In this document: positions 44,454 through 52,561 of the stretch, piece after piece
Layout: every line of letters starts with the position of its first letter
Numbering within the stretch: the stretch's first letter is position 1
Source of the DNA: Thermasporomyces sp036564245
GTDB lineage: Bacteria; Actinomycetota; Actinomycetes; Propionibacteriales; Actinopolymorphaceae
Length of the DNA: 64,000 nt
Direction: 5' to 3'
Assembly: GCA_036564245.1 (NCBI GenBank)
Contig: DATCKU010000054.1
Coordinates: forward strand, 143,613 to 207,612
Translations under genes and position numbers: made by a program
The notes under the pieces: generated by a model
Seen by the model: only the letters and a program-made list of their open reading frames with translations
Database searches by the model: none
What the model was told of the DNA's origin: nothing

Positions 44454-45407
44454 GTGATCTCGCAGAGCGTACGCCGTCGAATCAAGAAACGTCTCGCAGG
44501 CCATCCCAGGCTGCTGAGCGCGGCGCGGCGTACCTGGCGGGCAGTCGCCAAGGTCCGCCGCGCGTCCGCCTCCTCTGTACGTGCGTTCAGCCGCCGCGCG
44601 TCCAGGAGCCTGGTGCACCCCACCACGGAGCGTCTGGTCCCCGAGCCGGTCTTCGTGATCTGTTCGGTCCGTTCCGGCTCGACGCTGCTTCGCGTGCTGC
44701 TGAACAGTCATCCCGAGATCTGCGCGCCACACGAGATGCATCTGCGTTTCACTCGGGTGAAGTTCGAAAAGCACTATGCCGAGCTCGCCATGAAGGAGCT
44801 CGGTCTGGACCACGACGAGGTGGAGCACCTGCTCTGGGACCGCATCATGCATCGCGAGCTGGCGAGGAGCGGGAAGCGCATCCTGGTGGACAAGACGCCG
44901 GCCAACGCGACGTTCCACGAGCGGTTGCTTCGGTGTTGGCCGAAGGCGAAGTTCATCTTCCTGCTGCGCCATCCGGCGTCGGTCGTCGCCTCGTTGATGG
45001 AATCGCGTGCCGACCGGGAGTTGGAGCCGACGATCCGCGAGGCGCTTTCGTACATGAACGGTGTGGAGAAGACCCGGCAGGCGGTTCCCGGCCTTGTCGT
45101 CCGGTACGAAGACCTGACCGCGGATCCGGAGGCGGTCACGAAACGCATCTGCGAGTATCTCGGCGTTCGCTGGGACCGGCGGATGCTGAACTACGGTCGC
45201 GCCAACCATGGGAAGTTCCGGCCGTTCATCGGCGACTGGAGCAAGAAGATTCGCACGGGCAAGGTGCAGGCGGGTCGACCGTTGCCGAAGAGCGAGGACG
45301 AGGTCCACGAAGCCCTGCGGCCGCTGGCCCGCGCATGGGGCTACCTTCCGCCATCCTCTTCCACTGCGGACGTTGCCTCCAACCCCGCCCCCGACCCCGC
45401 AAAGTGA
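44454..45407 (+). CDS. PAPS-dependent sulfotransferase
   Basis: A 317-residue sulfotransferase with a basic N-terminus. The 5'-phosphosulfate-binding loop reads ICSVRSGSTLLRVLLNSHPE (about residues 65-85). The 3'-phosphate site lies around FIFLLRHPASVVASLMESR (about 165-183), where Arg and Ser are the expected contacts, and VRYEDLTADPEAVTKRICEYLG follows. Such enzymes sulfate small molecules, lipids or peptides; the acceptor is unknown. GTG 44454 has AGAAGG about nine bases upstream; a TTG at 44409 is less likely. Its stop codon lies inside the first unit of a 23-bp tandem repeat. Confidence 0.85.
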   Translation: MISQSVRRRIKKRLAGHPRLLSAARRTWRAVAKVRRASASSVRAFSRRASRSLVHPTTERLVPEPVFVICSVRSGSTLLRVLLNSHPEICAPHEMHLRFTRVKFEKHYAELAMKELGLDHDEVEHLLWDRIMHRELARSGKRILVDKTPANATFHERLLRCWPKAKFIFLLRHPASVVASLMESRADRELEPTIREALSYMNGVEKTRQAVPGLVVRYEDLTADPEAVTKRICEYLGVRWDRRMLNYGRANHGKFRPFIGDWSKKIRTGKVQAGRPLPKSEDEVHEALRPLARAWGYLPPSSSTADVASNPAPDPAK

Positions 45408-45490
45408 CCACGCTCCGCGGCCGCAGAATGACCGCGTTACGCCGCCCAAAATGACCGAGTGAGGCGGCCGCAAATGACCACGTGACGTCG
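45402..45490 (+). repeat. Four-unit 23-24-bp tandem array of AATGACC boxes, copy F
   Basis: TGACC occurs at 45405, 45429, 45452 and 45475 (steps of 24, 23 and 23). Units read roughly AATGACCRCGTKACGCCGC with a GGCCGC-rich tail. The first TGA is the stop codon of the sulfotransferase gene. The array is related to the box of the hairpin-bearing copies but has no long hairpin. Confidence 0.85.
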
Positions 45491-45622
45491 GGGATTGCCG
45501 CCAGTCAGTGGCCTCCATGCCACGGTTAGGTAGCGAACGCCTTGGCCAGCTGGTCGACCGGGGCGTACGACCACGCGGGACGGAATTTGTCGATCTCTCT
45601 GGCGCATGTCAGCATCCTCGAC

Positions 45623-45799
45623 ATGGAGATGCTGATCATTCTCGGGCTGGCCGTTGTGGGACTTGCCTTGCTTGGGGTGACCTACAAGTTTCGTCGTGAT
45701 GCGCTCATCAATGCCCGCAAGGCCCGCGTGGCCGGCCAGTACAAAGGATCTGAGGACACGTTGCCTGCGCAGTTCACCGACCTCAGCGGCATGGCTTGA
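45623..45799 (+). CDS. Small single-pass membrane protein
   Basis: A possible 58-residue protein: MEMLIILGLAVVGLALLGV forms one N-terminal membrane helix, followed by a basic segment (YKFRRDALINARKARV) and a polar end. The positive-inside pattern puts the C-terminus in the cytoplasm. The start lacks a good Shine-Dalgarno, and an earlier in-frame start at 45542 would prepend 27 unlikely residues. No family is recognised. It is supported mainly by composition and by filling the gap before the acetyltransferase gene. Confidence 0.4.
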   Translation: MEMLIILGLAVVGLALLGVTYKFRRDALINARKARVAGQYKGSEDTLPAQFTDLSGMA

Positions 45800-45854
45800 C
45801 GACGCGGCAGATTCCAGTTGGCAGACAGGTGTTGTCAGACAAAGAATGTGACGC

Positions 45855-46715
45855 ATGACGTCGGCCTGCGTGACCTACGAGGACATCGTCTGCGGTCTGC
45901 GCCTGCTAGGGCTGGACAAGTCGTCAGACGTCCTCGTGCATGCCTCGTTGCGGTCGTTCGGCAGGGTCAACGGCGGAGCGGAGACGGTTTGCCGTGCTCT
46001 GGTTGAGGTTTGCGGCACGGTCATGATGACCGCAGGCGCGTGGGATCTCACGCGGATCCCGGCACCCCCTGGGCTCGCCCGGCCCCACAATGCGGACGAG
46101 CAATCGGCAAGCTGGGAGGATTTCGAGGAGGCGTTGTCGCGGGCGACGCCCTACTCGAAGGAGCTTCCGGTCTCACGATGGCTGGGTCGGGTAGCCGAGA
46201 CGATGCGGCATCTCTTCCCGCACGAGCGGAGCGACCATCCGTTGTTCTCGTACCTTGCCGTGGGTACGCATGCTCGCACGCTCATCGAGGCTCAACGACC
46301 GGACTTTCCGCTCGGCTCGATCCAACAGCTCGCGGAGCTGGGCGGCGACGTCCTTCTCCTCGGGGTTGGTCACACGTCCAACACGACCATCCATCTGGCA
46401 GAGCAGAGACTTGGGCGGTCGCGGTTCTTCCGCTACGCCAAGGTGGCACCCGGCGCCTGGATGGAGCTGCCGAACTTGGGAGGCTGCAGCGACGGGTTCG
46501 ACGCCATCGAACCAGAGCTTGCCCCGGTCACGCGCGAGGTGACGATCGGGCGATGCCGGGCACGGCGGGTTGCGGTCGCCGACGTCATCTCACATGCCGT
46601 ACGAATGATCGAGCAGGATCCGTCCGCCCTCTTGTGCGGTAACGACGAATGCGGCAGATGTGCTGCTTCGCTGCACCAGCGATTGGCCGTGCTGGGAGAG
46701 GCGTCTGCTACGTGA
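45855..46715 (+). CDS. AAC(3)-family N-acetyltransferase
   Basis: A 286-residue member of the aminoglycoside 3-N-acetyltransferase (antibiotic_NAT) family, which moves acetyl from acetyl-CoA to an amino group. Signatures are LVHASLRSFGRVNGGAETV near the N-terminus, SDHPLFSYLAVG in the middle, and LLGVGHTSNTTIHLAEQ. The C-terminal NDECGRCAASLHQRLA carries two Cys. Chromosomal homologues in actinobacteria act on varied substrates, so antibiotic resistance should not be assumed. The gene is alone, with no mobile-element sequence around it. Confidence 0.85.
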   Translation: MTSACVTYEDIVCGLRLLGLDKSSDVLVHASLRSFGRVNGGAETVCRALVEVCGTVMMTAGAWDLTRIPAPPGLARPHNADEQSASWEDFEEALSRATPYSKELPVSRWLGRVAETMRHLFPHERSDHPLFSYLAVGTHARTLIEAQRPDFPLGSIQQLAELGGDVLLLGVGHTSNTTIHLAEQRLGRSRFFRYAKVAPGAWMELPNLGGCSDGFDAIEPELAPVTREVTIGRCRARRVAVADVISHAVRMIEQDPSALLCGNDECGRCAASLHQRLAVLGEASAT

Positions 46716-46805
46716 CCGCCTGGTGAGCAGTAGCTGGCGTCACGTGAACGTCCTATAAGGAGTCGGCAGATCCCCCGTCACACCCACACGGTGGACCGGG
46801 CAGGA

Positions 46806-47258
46806 TCAGGCTTTGAAGTCGATGACAAACGTCGGGTACTCGGGCTGAGGACACGGCTCGCCGCGGTAGCCCAGGTGTTCGTAGAAGGGCGCGGCAGTCT
46901 TCTCTCCGGCTTGCCACTCCACGTAGCGGACGTGCTCGGCACCCCACCGAGTCACGGCTTCCATCAGCACTCGGCCGACACCTTGACGACGGCTGTCGGG
47001 ATGCACGTACAAGTCGTGCAACCGCGCCAACCGGTGAAGGTTTCCGGTACGAAGGTGCGGTCCGTAATCCTGCAGAGCGGCGTACCCGATGAGTCGACCG
47101 CCTTCGTCCGCGACGAGAATCGTCCAGCGCGGATCGCGCAGCAACTCGTCGAAGCGTTGCCGGGCAACGGGTTCGTCGTCGTCGGTCCCCATACCCGAGA
47201 GCAGTGGCCAGAACGACGGCCAGTCGTCTGACGTGACCTCGCGGATCGTCGGCGGCAT
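46806..47258 (-). CDS. GNAT-family N-acetyltransferase
   Basis: A 150-residue GNAT. Strand 4 and the acetyl-CoA loop read LHDLYVHPDSRRQGVGRVLMEAV, with the RRQGVG pyrophosphate loop. The C-terminal FYEHLGYRGEP is the usual alpha4/beta7 element. ATG 47258 aligns with the family N-terminus (PPTIREVTSDDW) and has GAGG close upstream; a longer frame to 47378 adds unrelated residues. The substrate is unknown. The gene is divergent from a second GNAT gene. Confidence 0.85.
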   Translation of the reverse strand: MPPTIREVTSDDWPSFWPLLSGMGTDDDEPVARQRFDELLRDPRWTILVADEGGRLIGYAALQDYGPHLRTGNLHRLARLHDLYVHPDSRRQGVGRVLMEAVTRWGAEHVRYVEWQAGEKTAAPFYEHLGYRGEPCPQPEYPTFVIDFKA

Positions 47259-47433
47259 CGCCTCATCGTGACAGACGTTTCGGTTTGCGTGCCATCGATC
47301 AAAACGTGCCCGTATCGAGCGACACCAAGGCTGACTTACACCCGGGGCAGGCTCGATTTCGCACGTCACGTAGGGCAACGCGAATCCAGCGCAACGGTTT
47401 TATATGGAGCGGTTGGCATGTCAGAGTGTGCTC

Positions 47434-47904
47434 ATGATGGACGACGAACACGTCGTGATCCGTCCGTACGAACGACGTGACCGCGACCAGGTGCTTGCGT
47501 TGGCCGTACGGCTGACCGAAGGTGTCGCACCGTGGCGGGATCCCGATGCTGTAGCTCAGGCCGTCCGAGGCTGGGTGGCCACCTATGACGACGACATCGG
47601 CCGAGACGACGCGGCGGTTTATGTGGCAGAGGCCGCCGACCGCATCGTCGGCTTTGTCGGTGTGTCACAGCGACGACATTTCACAGGTGAGCGCGACGGC
47701 TACATTGGTGAGCTCGTCGTCGCTTCTGACATGGAGCGACGCGGAATCGGGCGCAGGCTGGTACGAACTGCCGAAGGCTGGGCTCGTGGGCGCGGCTTGT
47801 CTCGTATCGCGCTCGACACCGGAGCGGCCAACCTGACTGCCCGCCGCTTCTACGCAGCGCTCGGATACCAGGAGGAAGACGTACGCCTGAGCAAGGCCGT
47901 GTGA
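47434..47904 (+). CDS. GNAT-family N-acetyltransferase
   Basis: A 156-residue GNAT. The domain opens VVIRPYERRDRDQVLAL, the acetyl-CoA loop is LVVASDMERRGIGRRLVRTAEGW, and the end is LTARRFYAALGYQEEDVRLSK. Its resemblance to RimI-like and small-molecule acetyltransferases does not define the substrate. The start is uncertain: ATG 47434, ATG 47437 or ATG 47404 (which follows an AT-rich TTTTATAT) are all possible, and none has a clear Shine-Dalgarno. It runs divergently from the other GNAT gene. Confidence 0.85.
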   Translation: MMDDEHVVIRPYERRDRDQVLALAVRLTEGVAPWRDPDAVAQAVRGWVATYDDDIGRDDAAVYVAEAADRIVGFVGVSQRRHFTGERDGYIGELVVASDMERRGIGRRLVRTAEGWARGRGLSRIALDTGAANLTARRFYAALGYQEEDVRLSKAV

Positions 47905-47941
47905 GACCTCGTGTGAGGACAGCAAGCATGACAGCGGTCCC

Positions 47942-49006
47942 TCACCCGACAGAAGCGGCGGCGTGACATGCCCCGAATCCCTCAGCGCGTGCGACGATTC
48001 GACCGCCGCGGATTCGTACGGCGGTCTCGGTGGCGTCGCTGACGGCACGCACGCCCGTAGCGGCCGCCAACGAGCCTCGTTCGTCGAGGATGACGTCGAC
48101 ACCCGGCCACGCGGTTGGTGGAACTGCGTGGTGCAGACATGCCCGAAACTCCGCCAGCACAAGCCGAACCAGCGGCGCCAGCTCATCGGCTCGGCTGGTG
48201 ACGAGCACGGCGCTCACCTGGTGGCCAGGCTGTGACCCGCGCACGGCCTCCTCGATCGCACTCAACCGGTGCAGGCCCAGGATCCCCATCACTCTGTCGC
48301 GAGTCAGGTCGACTGGATCGCCCCGGACGGCGTCGGTCACCGCGGGCGGGGACCAACGGTCGGAGCAGCTACGGGCCGGCGCAACATGCGGCAGGTGAGG
48401 AGGTTCCCACGCGTCGTCGAGGTCGAGGCCGGCGAGCTGTTCACACGTTTGTACGACATCGAAGGGTTCGACGAACCCGGGCGCAGCAAAGGCCAGCTGG
48501 CTCGCGCCGTGCAGTGTCGTGATCGCCGTCTCGGCCAGGCGTACTTTGCGGCCTCCGGACGGCGCGATGCGCTCGAGGCTCAGCGAGAGCAGCATCGCCT
48601 GCAGCTTCACAAGCTGGGTGAATGCCTGACGGAGATAGTCGTCGGCCACGATCTCGGGGATCAGGTCGGTGGCCAGGCGGGCGGGGCTTTCGACGTCGTC
48701 GGTGCTCAGAGGAAGTCTGGCCAGCCAGGCTCGGGCGAAGGCGCCGAGAGCCTCGCCGACGGTGGATGCGGTCGGCGGTGAGGCCGGTCCGGCCGCACGT
48801 TCGGCGTCGTCGGCGAGTACGGCGAGGTAGAGCGCGCGCTTGCTGGGGAAGTTCGAGTAGACAGCTCCCCGAGTGAGCTCGGCCCGGGCGGCGATGCTGT
48901 CGATCTTGGCGCCGCGGTAGCCGGCCACCGCGAACTCCTCCCGAGCCGCCGCCAGCACCTTGGCGCGGTTGCGCTCCTGCATCTCGGCTCGGGTAAGCCG
49001 GCCCAT
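47942..49006 (-). CDS. TetR-family regulator with long C-terminal extension
   Basis: A 354-residue protein, much longer than the usual 190-230. Residues 10-58 are a TetR helix-turn-helix (VLAAAREEFAVAGYRGAKID, ELTRGAVYSNFPSKRALYLAV). Residues 70-190 resemble the ligand domain. The last 120 residues contain a region (VDVILDERGSLAAATGVRAV, VRIRGGRIVARAEGF) patterned like the C-terminal half of a thioredoxin/AhpC fold. It is divergent from a cytochrome P450 gene, with a 21-bp inverted repeat between them, so it probably controls both. The extra domain might sense a ligand or redox state. Confidence 0.85.
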   Translation of the reverse strand: MGRLTRAEMQERNRAKVLAAAREEFAVAGYRGAKIDSIAARAELTRGAVYSNFPSKRALYLAVLADDAERAAGPASPPTASTVGEALGAFARAWLARLPLSTDDVESPARLATDLIPEIVADDYLRQAFTQLVKLQAMLLSLSLERIAPSGGRKVRLAETAITTLHGASQLAFAAPGFVEPFDVVQTCEQLAGLDLDDAWEPPHLPHVAPARSCSDRWSPPAVTDAVRGDPVDLTRDRVMGILGLHRLSAIEEAVRGSQPGHQVSAVLVTSRADELAPLVRLVLAEFRACLHHAVPPTAWPGVDVILDERGSLAAATGVRAVSDATETAVRIRGGRIVARAEGFGACHAAASVG

Positions 49007-49098
49007 CTTCCTCCTGTGCGTACGCCGACGAGGCCATGGCGACTTCGCTCGGCGGGCCCTTGCTTGCGACCTCTGCGCGACTAAGATACCGTCGCCAT

Positions 49099-49119
49099 TC
49101 AGATGATGAGACCATCTGA
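49099..49119. promoter_or_regulatory. 21-bp inverted repeat between TetR and P450 genes
   Basis: TCAGATG-N7-CATCTGA lies 93 bp from the TetR start and 31 bp from the P450 start. It is a likely TetR operator overlapping the divergent promoters. An AT-rich segment follows on the P450 side. Confidence 0.65.
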
Positions 49120-49149
49120 TATTAACATTTGATCTAGGAGCGCCTCAGC

Positions 49150-50424
49150 ATGGCAGACCGCATCACGACGAACGAGCAGGCGGGTCGGCGCGGCACGATC
49201 CCCGACAGCGAAGCCGTCGAGACAGCCGTACCAGAGATCAATCTGGCCGACCCCGAGTTGCTACGAGACCCATTCACCGCGTACGGCCGGCTTCGCGAAC
49301 GCTCGTCGGTGGCCCGGACGCAGATCCCGGGAATCGGGCACGTCTGGGTCGTGATGCGGTACGACACCGCCAAGGCGATGCTGAGCGATCCGCGGTTCGA
49401 GATTCGTTCCGACAGCTTCCTGCGTCCGGACGTACCCGAGCACTGCCGGCCGTACCTGCGGACCATGGCGGAGATGAATGGAGCCGAGCACGCGAGGCTT
49501 CGCAAGCTCGTGGCGCCGGCCTTCACGCCCCGACGCGCCGCTGCGTTTCGACCTCGGATCGAGCGGCTCGTCACGGCCCTGCTCGACGATCTCCCCCGCT
49601 ACGTCACGGGCGGCACGGTCGACCTGCTGGAGCATTTCGCACGACCGCTGCCGATCGACGTGATCTGCGAGCTGGTGGGCATTCCGGAGGCGGATCGACC
49701 GCGGTGGCGAGAGTACGGTGCGCACGTCGCGACTGGATACGGCAAGGGCTTCGCCGACTCCGTACCCCGCATCATCGAGGGTGCGAAGGCCGCAGTCGCG
49801 AGTCGCCGTGAGGACCCGTGCGACGACCTGCTCTCGGACCTGATCCGGATCCATGACGAACACGGTGACCGGCTGAGTGACACCGAGCTGGTCACCCTCG
49901 TGTGGCACCTGGTGCTCGCCGGTCAGACTCCGGCGAACCTCATCGCCAACGCGGTCGAGTTCCTGCTCAGCCGGCCAGAGCTGCTAGCGGCGATTCGTTC
50001 AGAGCCTGACCTGCTGCCGCGTGCGGTCGAGGAGCTCATGCGTTGGTGCGGCCCGCAACCGCTGACGATTCCTCGTTACGCACGGGAGGACGTCGATCTG
50101 GAAGGCGTACGCATCGGGCGAGGCGAGCCCGTCATCGCCGCGCTGGTGGCGGCGAACCGAGACCCTCGCGCATTCGACGATCCGGAGAGTTTCGACCTGC
50201 ACCGAGGTGCGGACGGCGCGCGTCGCGCGAACGCTCACATTGGTTTCGGCCATGGCCCGCACTTCTGCCTCGGAGCGTCAGTCGCGCGAATCCAGACAGA
50301 GGTGGCGCTTCATGGGTTGCTGCGCCGGTATCCCCACCTTGCACTTGCCGTCTCACCCGCTGAGATCCAACGCGTTCCCGATCCGGGGACGTGGCGACTG
50401 GCGTCGCTGCCAGTGACTCTCTGA
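49150..50424 (+). CDS. Cytochrome P450 lacking the usual I-helix acid
   Basis: A 424-residue bacterial class I P450. The heme-binding loop FGHGPHFCLG (about residues 366-375) supplies the Cys thiolate, and ExxR is ELMR (about 295-298). The I-helix reads LVLAGQTPANLIAN (about 254-267), where the standard AGxET acid-alcohol pair is not present: Gln-Thr-Pro replaces it and one residue seems missing. This may signal substrate-assisted oxygen activation or an altered reaction. AGGAG lies nine bases before ATG 49150. No ferredoxin or reductase gene is adjacent. It is probably controlled by the divergent TetR gene. Confidence 0.92.
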   Translation: MADRITTNEQAGRRGTIPDSEAVETAVPEINLADPELLRDPFTAYGRLRERSSVARTQIPGIGHVWVVMRYDTAKAMLSDPRFEIRSDSFLRPDVPEHCRPYLRTMAEMNGAEHARLRKLVAPAFTPRRAAAFRPRIERLVTALLDDLPRYVTGGTVDLLEHFARPLPIDVICELVGIPEADRPRWREYGAHVATGYGKGFADSVPRIIEGAKAAVASRREDPCDDLLSDLIRIHDEHGDRLSDTELVTLVWHLVLAGQTPANLIANAVEFLLSRPELLAAIRSEPDLLPRAVEELMRWCGPQPLTIPRYAREDVDLEGVRIGRGEPVIAALVAANRDPRAFDDPESFDLHRGADGARRANAHIGFGHGPHFCLGASVARIQTEVALHGLLRRYPHLALAVSPAEIQRVPDPGTWRLASLPVTL

Positions 50425-50634
50425 CGCCTCGAAAGTGCGTGGGCTGGGCGTTCTGAAACCCCCCTGGTGGGCGGTCGGAGGCAGGACTGATCCCCGGTGA
50501 GCAGCAGGGCTCGCCGGTCCGGTCCGCCGACGACCTCCGACAGCGGCCGATTCTCGAGGGATTAGCCGTGGCCCGCCGAGGACATTTCCAGCTTGCCGGT
50601 GCATACATGCCCCGGCCAGGAGGTGATGGCGCAC

Positions 50635-50653
50635 GTAACGTGGTCATTTTGCC
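50635..50653 (-). repeat. AATGACCACGTTACG box, copy G
   Basis: On the - strand the sequence reads GCAAAATGACCACGTTACG, matching units of the tandem array at 45.4 kb. It is a single unit without hairpin, placed just upstream of the ClgR-type box. Confidence 0.6.
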
Positions 50654-50661
50654 GAGGGGGC

Positions 50662-50677
50662 GTTCGCTGTCGGCGAA
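50662..50677. promoter_or_regulatory. ClgR-type operator upstream of the clpP pair
   Basis: GTTCGC-TGTCG-GCGAA (TTCGC-N5-GCGAA inverted repeat) matches the ClgR operator known from Streptomyces clp promoters (GTTCGC-N5-GCG). It lies about 80 bp before the first clpP start, a good activator distance. Confidence 0.65.
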
Positions 50678-50758
50678 TCTGCCTGCAGCAGAGAAGTCTC
50701 CCCGCGGCGCAGTGCCTCGGCGATCGTGTGGACAACGCGATACCCCGAGGAGGAATCC

Positions 50759-51418
50759 GTGACTGGACCAAGCGCCCTGGCGGAAAGTCCTGTGATGGCA
50801 GACGTCGCTGCCGGTGTGACGACGTTTGACGACCAGCTGGCGGCACGCCTCCTGCATCACCGCATCGTCGTCCTCGGTACAGAGGTGGACGACGCCAGCG
50901 CCAACCGCGTCTGCGCGCAGCTGCTGTTGCTTTCCGCGGAAGACCCCAAGGCCGACATCAGCCTCTACATCAACAGCCCGGGTGGAGCGGTCTACGCCGG
51001 CATGGCGATCTACGACACGATGCGGCTGATCCCCAACGACGTGGCCACGCTGGCGATGGGCTTCGCGGCAAGCATGGGGCAGTTCTTGCTGTGCGCTGGT
51101 ACGAAAGGAAAGCGGTTCAGCCTGCCGCATGCCCGGATCATGATGCACCAAGGCTCGGCCGGGATCGCGGGAACCGCAGCCGACATCGAGATCCAGGCCG
51201 AGAACCTCGAGTATTCCAAGCGGCAGATGGAGCGAATCCTCGCTGAGCACACCGGTCAGTCGGAGGAGACGATCCGACGTGACGCGGACCGGGACCGATG
51301 GTTCACGCCTGAGGAGGCGCTGGCGTACGGAATGATCGATCGGATCGTCGACTCCTTCGACAGCATCGGACACGGGGTCGGTCGCGGATACGGCTTCGGA
51401 CGCAGGGCGGGGGTGTGA
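50759..51418 (+). CDS. clpP: ATP-dependent Clp protease proteolytic subunit (first of pair)
   Basis: A 219-residue ClpP. The catalytic Ser is in GFAASMGQFLL (about residue 105), the His in ARIMMHQGSAG (about 130), and the Asp lies in the RRDADRDRWFTPEEA region. ClpP forms heptameric rings that degrade substrates fed by Clp ATPases. GTG 50759 has GAGGAGG five bases before it. The second clpP starts four bases after this stop, so the two are made together and likely form a mixed 14-mer. No clpX or clpC is adjacent, and the pair is not next to tig as housekeeping clpP1P2 usually is, so this is probably an accessory (clpP3P4-like) pair. Confidence 0.94.
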   Translation: MTGPSALAESPVMADVAAGVTTFDDQLAARLLHHRIVVLGTEVDDASANRVCAQLLLLSAEDPKADISLYINSPGGAVYAGMAIYDTMRLIPNDVATLAMGFAASMGQFLLCAGTKGKRFSLPHARIMMHQGSAGIAGTAADIEIQAENLEYSKRQMERILAEHTGQSEETIRRDADRDRWFTPEEALAYGMIDRIVDSFDSIGHGVGRGYGFGRRAGV

Positions 51419-51422
51419 CGTC

Positions 51423-52043
51423 GTGGCGCATTACACGATCCCTAACGTCATCGAACGCACGCATACCGGCGAGCGGGCGACCGACGTCTTCAGCCGACTG
51501 CTGTCAGACCGCATCATCTTCCTGGGCAGCGAGATCGACGACGATGTCGCCAACGTCGTGATGGCGCAGCTCATCCACCTGGAGGCCGCAAGCCCGCACG
51601 AGGAGATTGCGCTCTACATCAACTCCCCAGGTGGCTCGTACAGCGCCCTCATGGCCATCTACGACACCATGCAATATGTCATGCCTGACATCGCCACCAC
51701 CTGTCTCGGTCAGGCGAGTTCGGCCGCGGCTGTTCTGTTGGCGGCTGGGACACCCGGCAAGCGGTGCGCTTTGAGTCACTCCCGCATCGTCCTGCACCAG
51801 CCGATGTCCCAGCGTCGCGGTGACCTGTCGGATCTGCAGTTGCAGGCCCGGGAGGTGTCACGGGTTCGCGAGCAGATCCTGCAGGTGCTGAGCAAACACA
51901 CGGGACGCACCGTGGAGTCCTTGCGCGCGGATACCGACCGTGAGCGGGTGTTCGAGCCGGAGGAGGCGCTCGCGTACGGCCTCATCGACAAGATCATCAC
52001 CCATCGCGGCGAGATACCTGACCGGACGTTGGCGAGAAGCTGA
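51423..52043 (+). CDS. clpP: ATP-dependent Clp protease proteolytic subunit (second of pair)
   Basis: A 206-residue ClpP paralogue with catalytic Ser in CLGQASSAAAVLL (about residue 100), His in SRIVLHQPMSQ (about 124), and the RADTDRERVFEPEEALAYGLID segment with the Asp. The QPMSQRRGDLSDLQLQARE handle region differs from its partner, fitting a two-ring heteromeric enzyme. The start is GTG 51423, only four bases after the first clpP stop. It is expected to share control by the ClgR-type box. Confidence 0.93.
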   Translation: MAHYTIPNVIERTHTGERATDVFSRLLSDRIIFLGSEIDDDVANVVMAQLIHLEAASPHEEIALYINSPGGSYSALMAIYDTMQYVMPDIATTCLGQASSAAAVLLAAGTPGKRCALSHSRIVLHQPMSQRRGDLSDLQLQAREVSRVREQILQVLSKHTGRTVESLRADTDRERVFEPEEALAYGLIDKIITHRGEIPDRTLARS

Positions 52044-52055
52044 CCGTCCTGGGCT

Positions 52056-52469
52056 TTAGCTCGGTCGATCAGCCGTCTTGTCGGGCGTCGACGGGATCGT
52101 GCGGGTGAGCTGGACGGCGCGGCGGAGCCTTCCGTCGGGCGCGAGTCGGCCGAACATGTGAATCTCGGTGGCGATGACGTTTCCGTTCCGCATGGTGGCG
52201 ATCAAGCGGTAGCGGGCGGCGACCTGGTCGCCGTCGACGAGTGCGTCGTCTACCTCCACCTGCACAGCGGCGGCGCGTTTGCGTGCTGGACGCACGTGGT
52301 CGAGCAGTCGCTTTCGGTCCAGCCGAATCCCGTCGTTGAGCATCTCGTAGTCGTGGGTGTGGTAGCGGTCCATGACCGTTTCGGGATCGTCGTCGCCGAA
52401 GGCGATCTCGTGTGGATAGCGGGTGAGATAGCCGACGAGATCTTTGGCTGGTGTGGGCGTGTCAGGCAT
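52056..52469 (-). CDS. SnoaL/NTF2-like small protein
   Basis: A 137-residue protein with the NTF2-like cone fold pattern: an N-terminal helix pair, then DRYHTHDYEMLNDGIRLDRKRLLDHV, and four strands such as VQVEVDDALVDGDQVAARYRLIATM and VIATEIHMFGRL. SnoaL-like proteins are either small isomerases/hydrolases or binding proteins; no catalytic residue can be assigned. It is divergent from a TetR gene across a strong inverted repeat and is probably that repressor's target. Confidence 0.7.
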   Translation of the reverse strand: MPDTPTPAKDLVGYLTRYPHEIAFGDDDPETVMDRYHTHDYEMLNDGIRLDRKRLLDHVRPARKRAAAVQVEVDDALVDGDQVAARYRLIATMRNGNVIATEIHMFGRLAPDGRLRRAVQLTRTIPSTPDKTADRPS

Positions 52470-52513
52470 CTGCGGCCTCCCGGTGCGTGAGTGCTGGTGG
52501 CATCATCTGTCTG

Positions 52514-52536
52514 ATCTTTGACAGCACGTCAAAGAT
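52514..52536. promoter_or_regulatory. Perfect 9-bp inverted repeat, TetR operator
   Basis: ATCTTTGAC-AGCAC-GTCAAAGAT sits midway between the divergent SnoaL-like and TetR genes and contains outward-facing TTGAC elements that could be -35 boxes. A second, shorter inverted repeat (TGACA-ACG-TGTCA, 52555-52567) overlaps the TetR start codon. Confidence 0.75.
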
Positions 52537-52561
52537 AACAGCGCAGACTAGCCTTGACAAC

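Larger units (their letters stand above)
50425..50758. other. 334-bp control region upstream of the clpP pair
   Basis: No gene is visible. It contains one box of the AATGACC repeat family on the - strand and, 8 bp further, a ClgR-type operator, both annotated separately. The left 200 bp show nothing beyond high-GC sequence. Confidence 0.6.

Noticed and set aside
45402..45490. CRISPR-like look of the tandem array
   Set aside because: The units are 23-24 bp with no spacers, no leader and no cas genes; they belong to the AATGACC repeat family.
45855..46715. Acquired resistance cassette around the AAC(3)-like gene
   Set aside because: No integron, insertion sequence or shift in base composition surrounds it; chromosomal family members are common in actinobacteria.
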